DNA from: Methylohalomonas sp964522485
GTDB lineage: Bacteria > Pseudomonadota > Gammaproteobacteria > Methylohalomonadales > Methylohalomonadaceae
NCBI GenBank assembly: GCA_964522485.1
Contig: CAZFUS010000077.1
Span: forward strand, 1-12,681
Reading direction: 5' to 3'
Length of the DNA stretch: 12,681 nucleotides
Shown: in pieces, positions 12,387 to 12,681 of the stretch
Numbering within the stretch: the first letter of the stretch is position 1
Layout of the letters: each line of letters begins with the position of its first letter
Made by a program: the position numbers and the translations under genes
The notes under the pieces: model-generated
The model's input: only the letters and a program-made list of their open reading frames with translations
What the model was told of the DNA's origin: nothing
Databases searched by the model: none

Positions 12387-12681
12387 CAGAATTGCCTCGG
12401 GCTTTAACGGGAAGATTCCCAGCCCAGCGGCGAGAGTAATAAATAACCCGGATGCTGTCGGTGCGCTGGATCGCTTAAGCCGATAGATGATTTTACTGGT
12501 CGTTATGCCGCTGACGAAAGAGCAGACAAGCTGAACAGGCAACTGCAAATAACCGTTAACAGAACTCACTGCTTTAACCGGTATAACCCCATTCTGACTT
12601 AACCCCCCATAGAAGAACCTGAATCGTGCGCTACACACAGCAAACAGTTTTTTAGTAAGCATCGGTTTCCCGGATTTCCGC
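12387..12681. other. Upstream region of the lipoprotein gene, no supported gene
   Basis: The frame of the lipoprotein continues open upstream to 12662, but that extension would bury the signal peptide inside the protein, has no family resemblance and is best read as chance. The lipoprotein promoter should be here; I see no well-spaced boxes. A short inverted repeat GGGAA/TTCCC, inside GGGCT...AGCCC, lies at about 12400-12425, just before the ribosome site, and could affect translation. Confidence 0.35.

Noticed and set aside
12387..12662. 92-codon N-terminal extension of the lipoprotein
   Set aside because: It would place the signal peptide and lipobox in the middle of the protein; a well-spaced ribosome site precedes the internal ATG.

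Overview
The window looks like a piece of a gammaproteobacterial chromosome of moderate-to-high GC content. The main evidence is the block uvrC - pgsA - tRNA-Gly(GCC), an arrangement typical of gammaproteobacteria, together with a Sel1-repeat protein, a glycine-zipper lipoprotein and Crp/Fnr-type regulators of proteobacterial style. I cannot name the genus from the sequence.

Left third (1-3815). The edge carries a GC-rich repeat joined to a copy of the last 19 bases of a tRNA-Ser gene and a rightward terminator. A leftward series follows: an exported Sel1-repeat protein, a zinc-dependent secondary-alcohol dehydrogenase of the Thermoanaerobacter brockii ADH type, and two small exported acidic proteins of unknown function, one with a textbook terminator. 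The 750-base gap before the next gene is not empty. It holds a twice-frameshifted C-terminal remnant of an aldo/keto reductase.

Middle (3816-8655). These genes all point right: a periplasmic sorbosone/glucose-dehydrogenase-like beta-propeller, then the tight group family-5 uracil-DNA glycosylase, uvrC (6-base gap) and pgsA, then tRNA-Gly(GCC) with its own sigma70-like promoter. The glycosylase and UvrC belong to two DNA-repair routes (base and nucleotide excision repair) and are probably co-transcribed with the phosphatidylglycerophosphate synthase gene.

Right third (8656-12681). Directly downstream of the tRNA is a graveyard: a MazG-like pyrophosphohydrolase gene of phage type broken by an in-frame TGA, and a scrap resembling the zinc-binding part of IS91-family transposases. 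This fits a tRNA-associated integration scar. Two leftward small membrane-protein genes follow (a two-helix protein and an lmo0937/DUF5670-type peptide). Then come two tandem Crp/Fnr-like regulators that share a C-terminal C-x-C-Y motif but lack the CRP-type cAMP phosphate-binding Arg-Ser pair. A strong terminator 226 bases beyond the second regulator has no clear gene in front of it and may end a small RNA. The window closes with a leftward glycine-zipper lipoprotein.

I see no CRISPR array, intact insertion sequence, rRNA or obvious new multi-gene defence system. The most interesting material is the set of gene remnants, the tRNA-derived and repeated sequences, the regulator pair and the orphan terminator.
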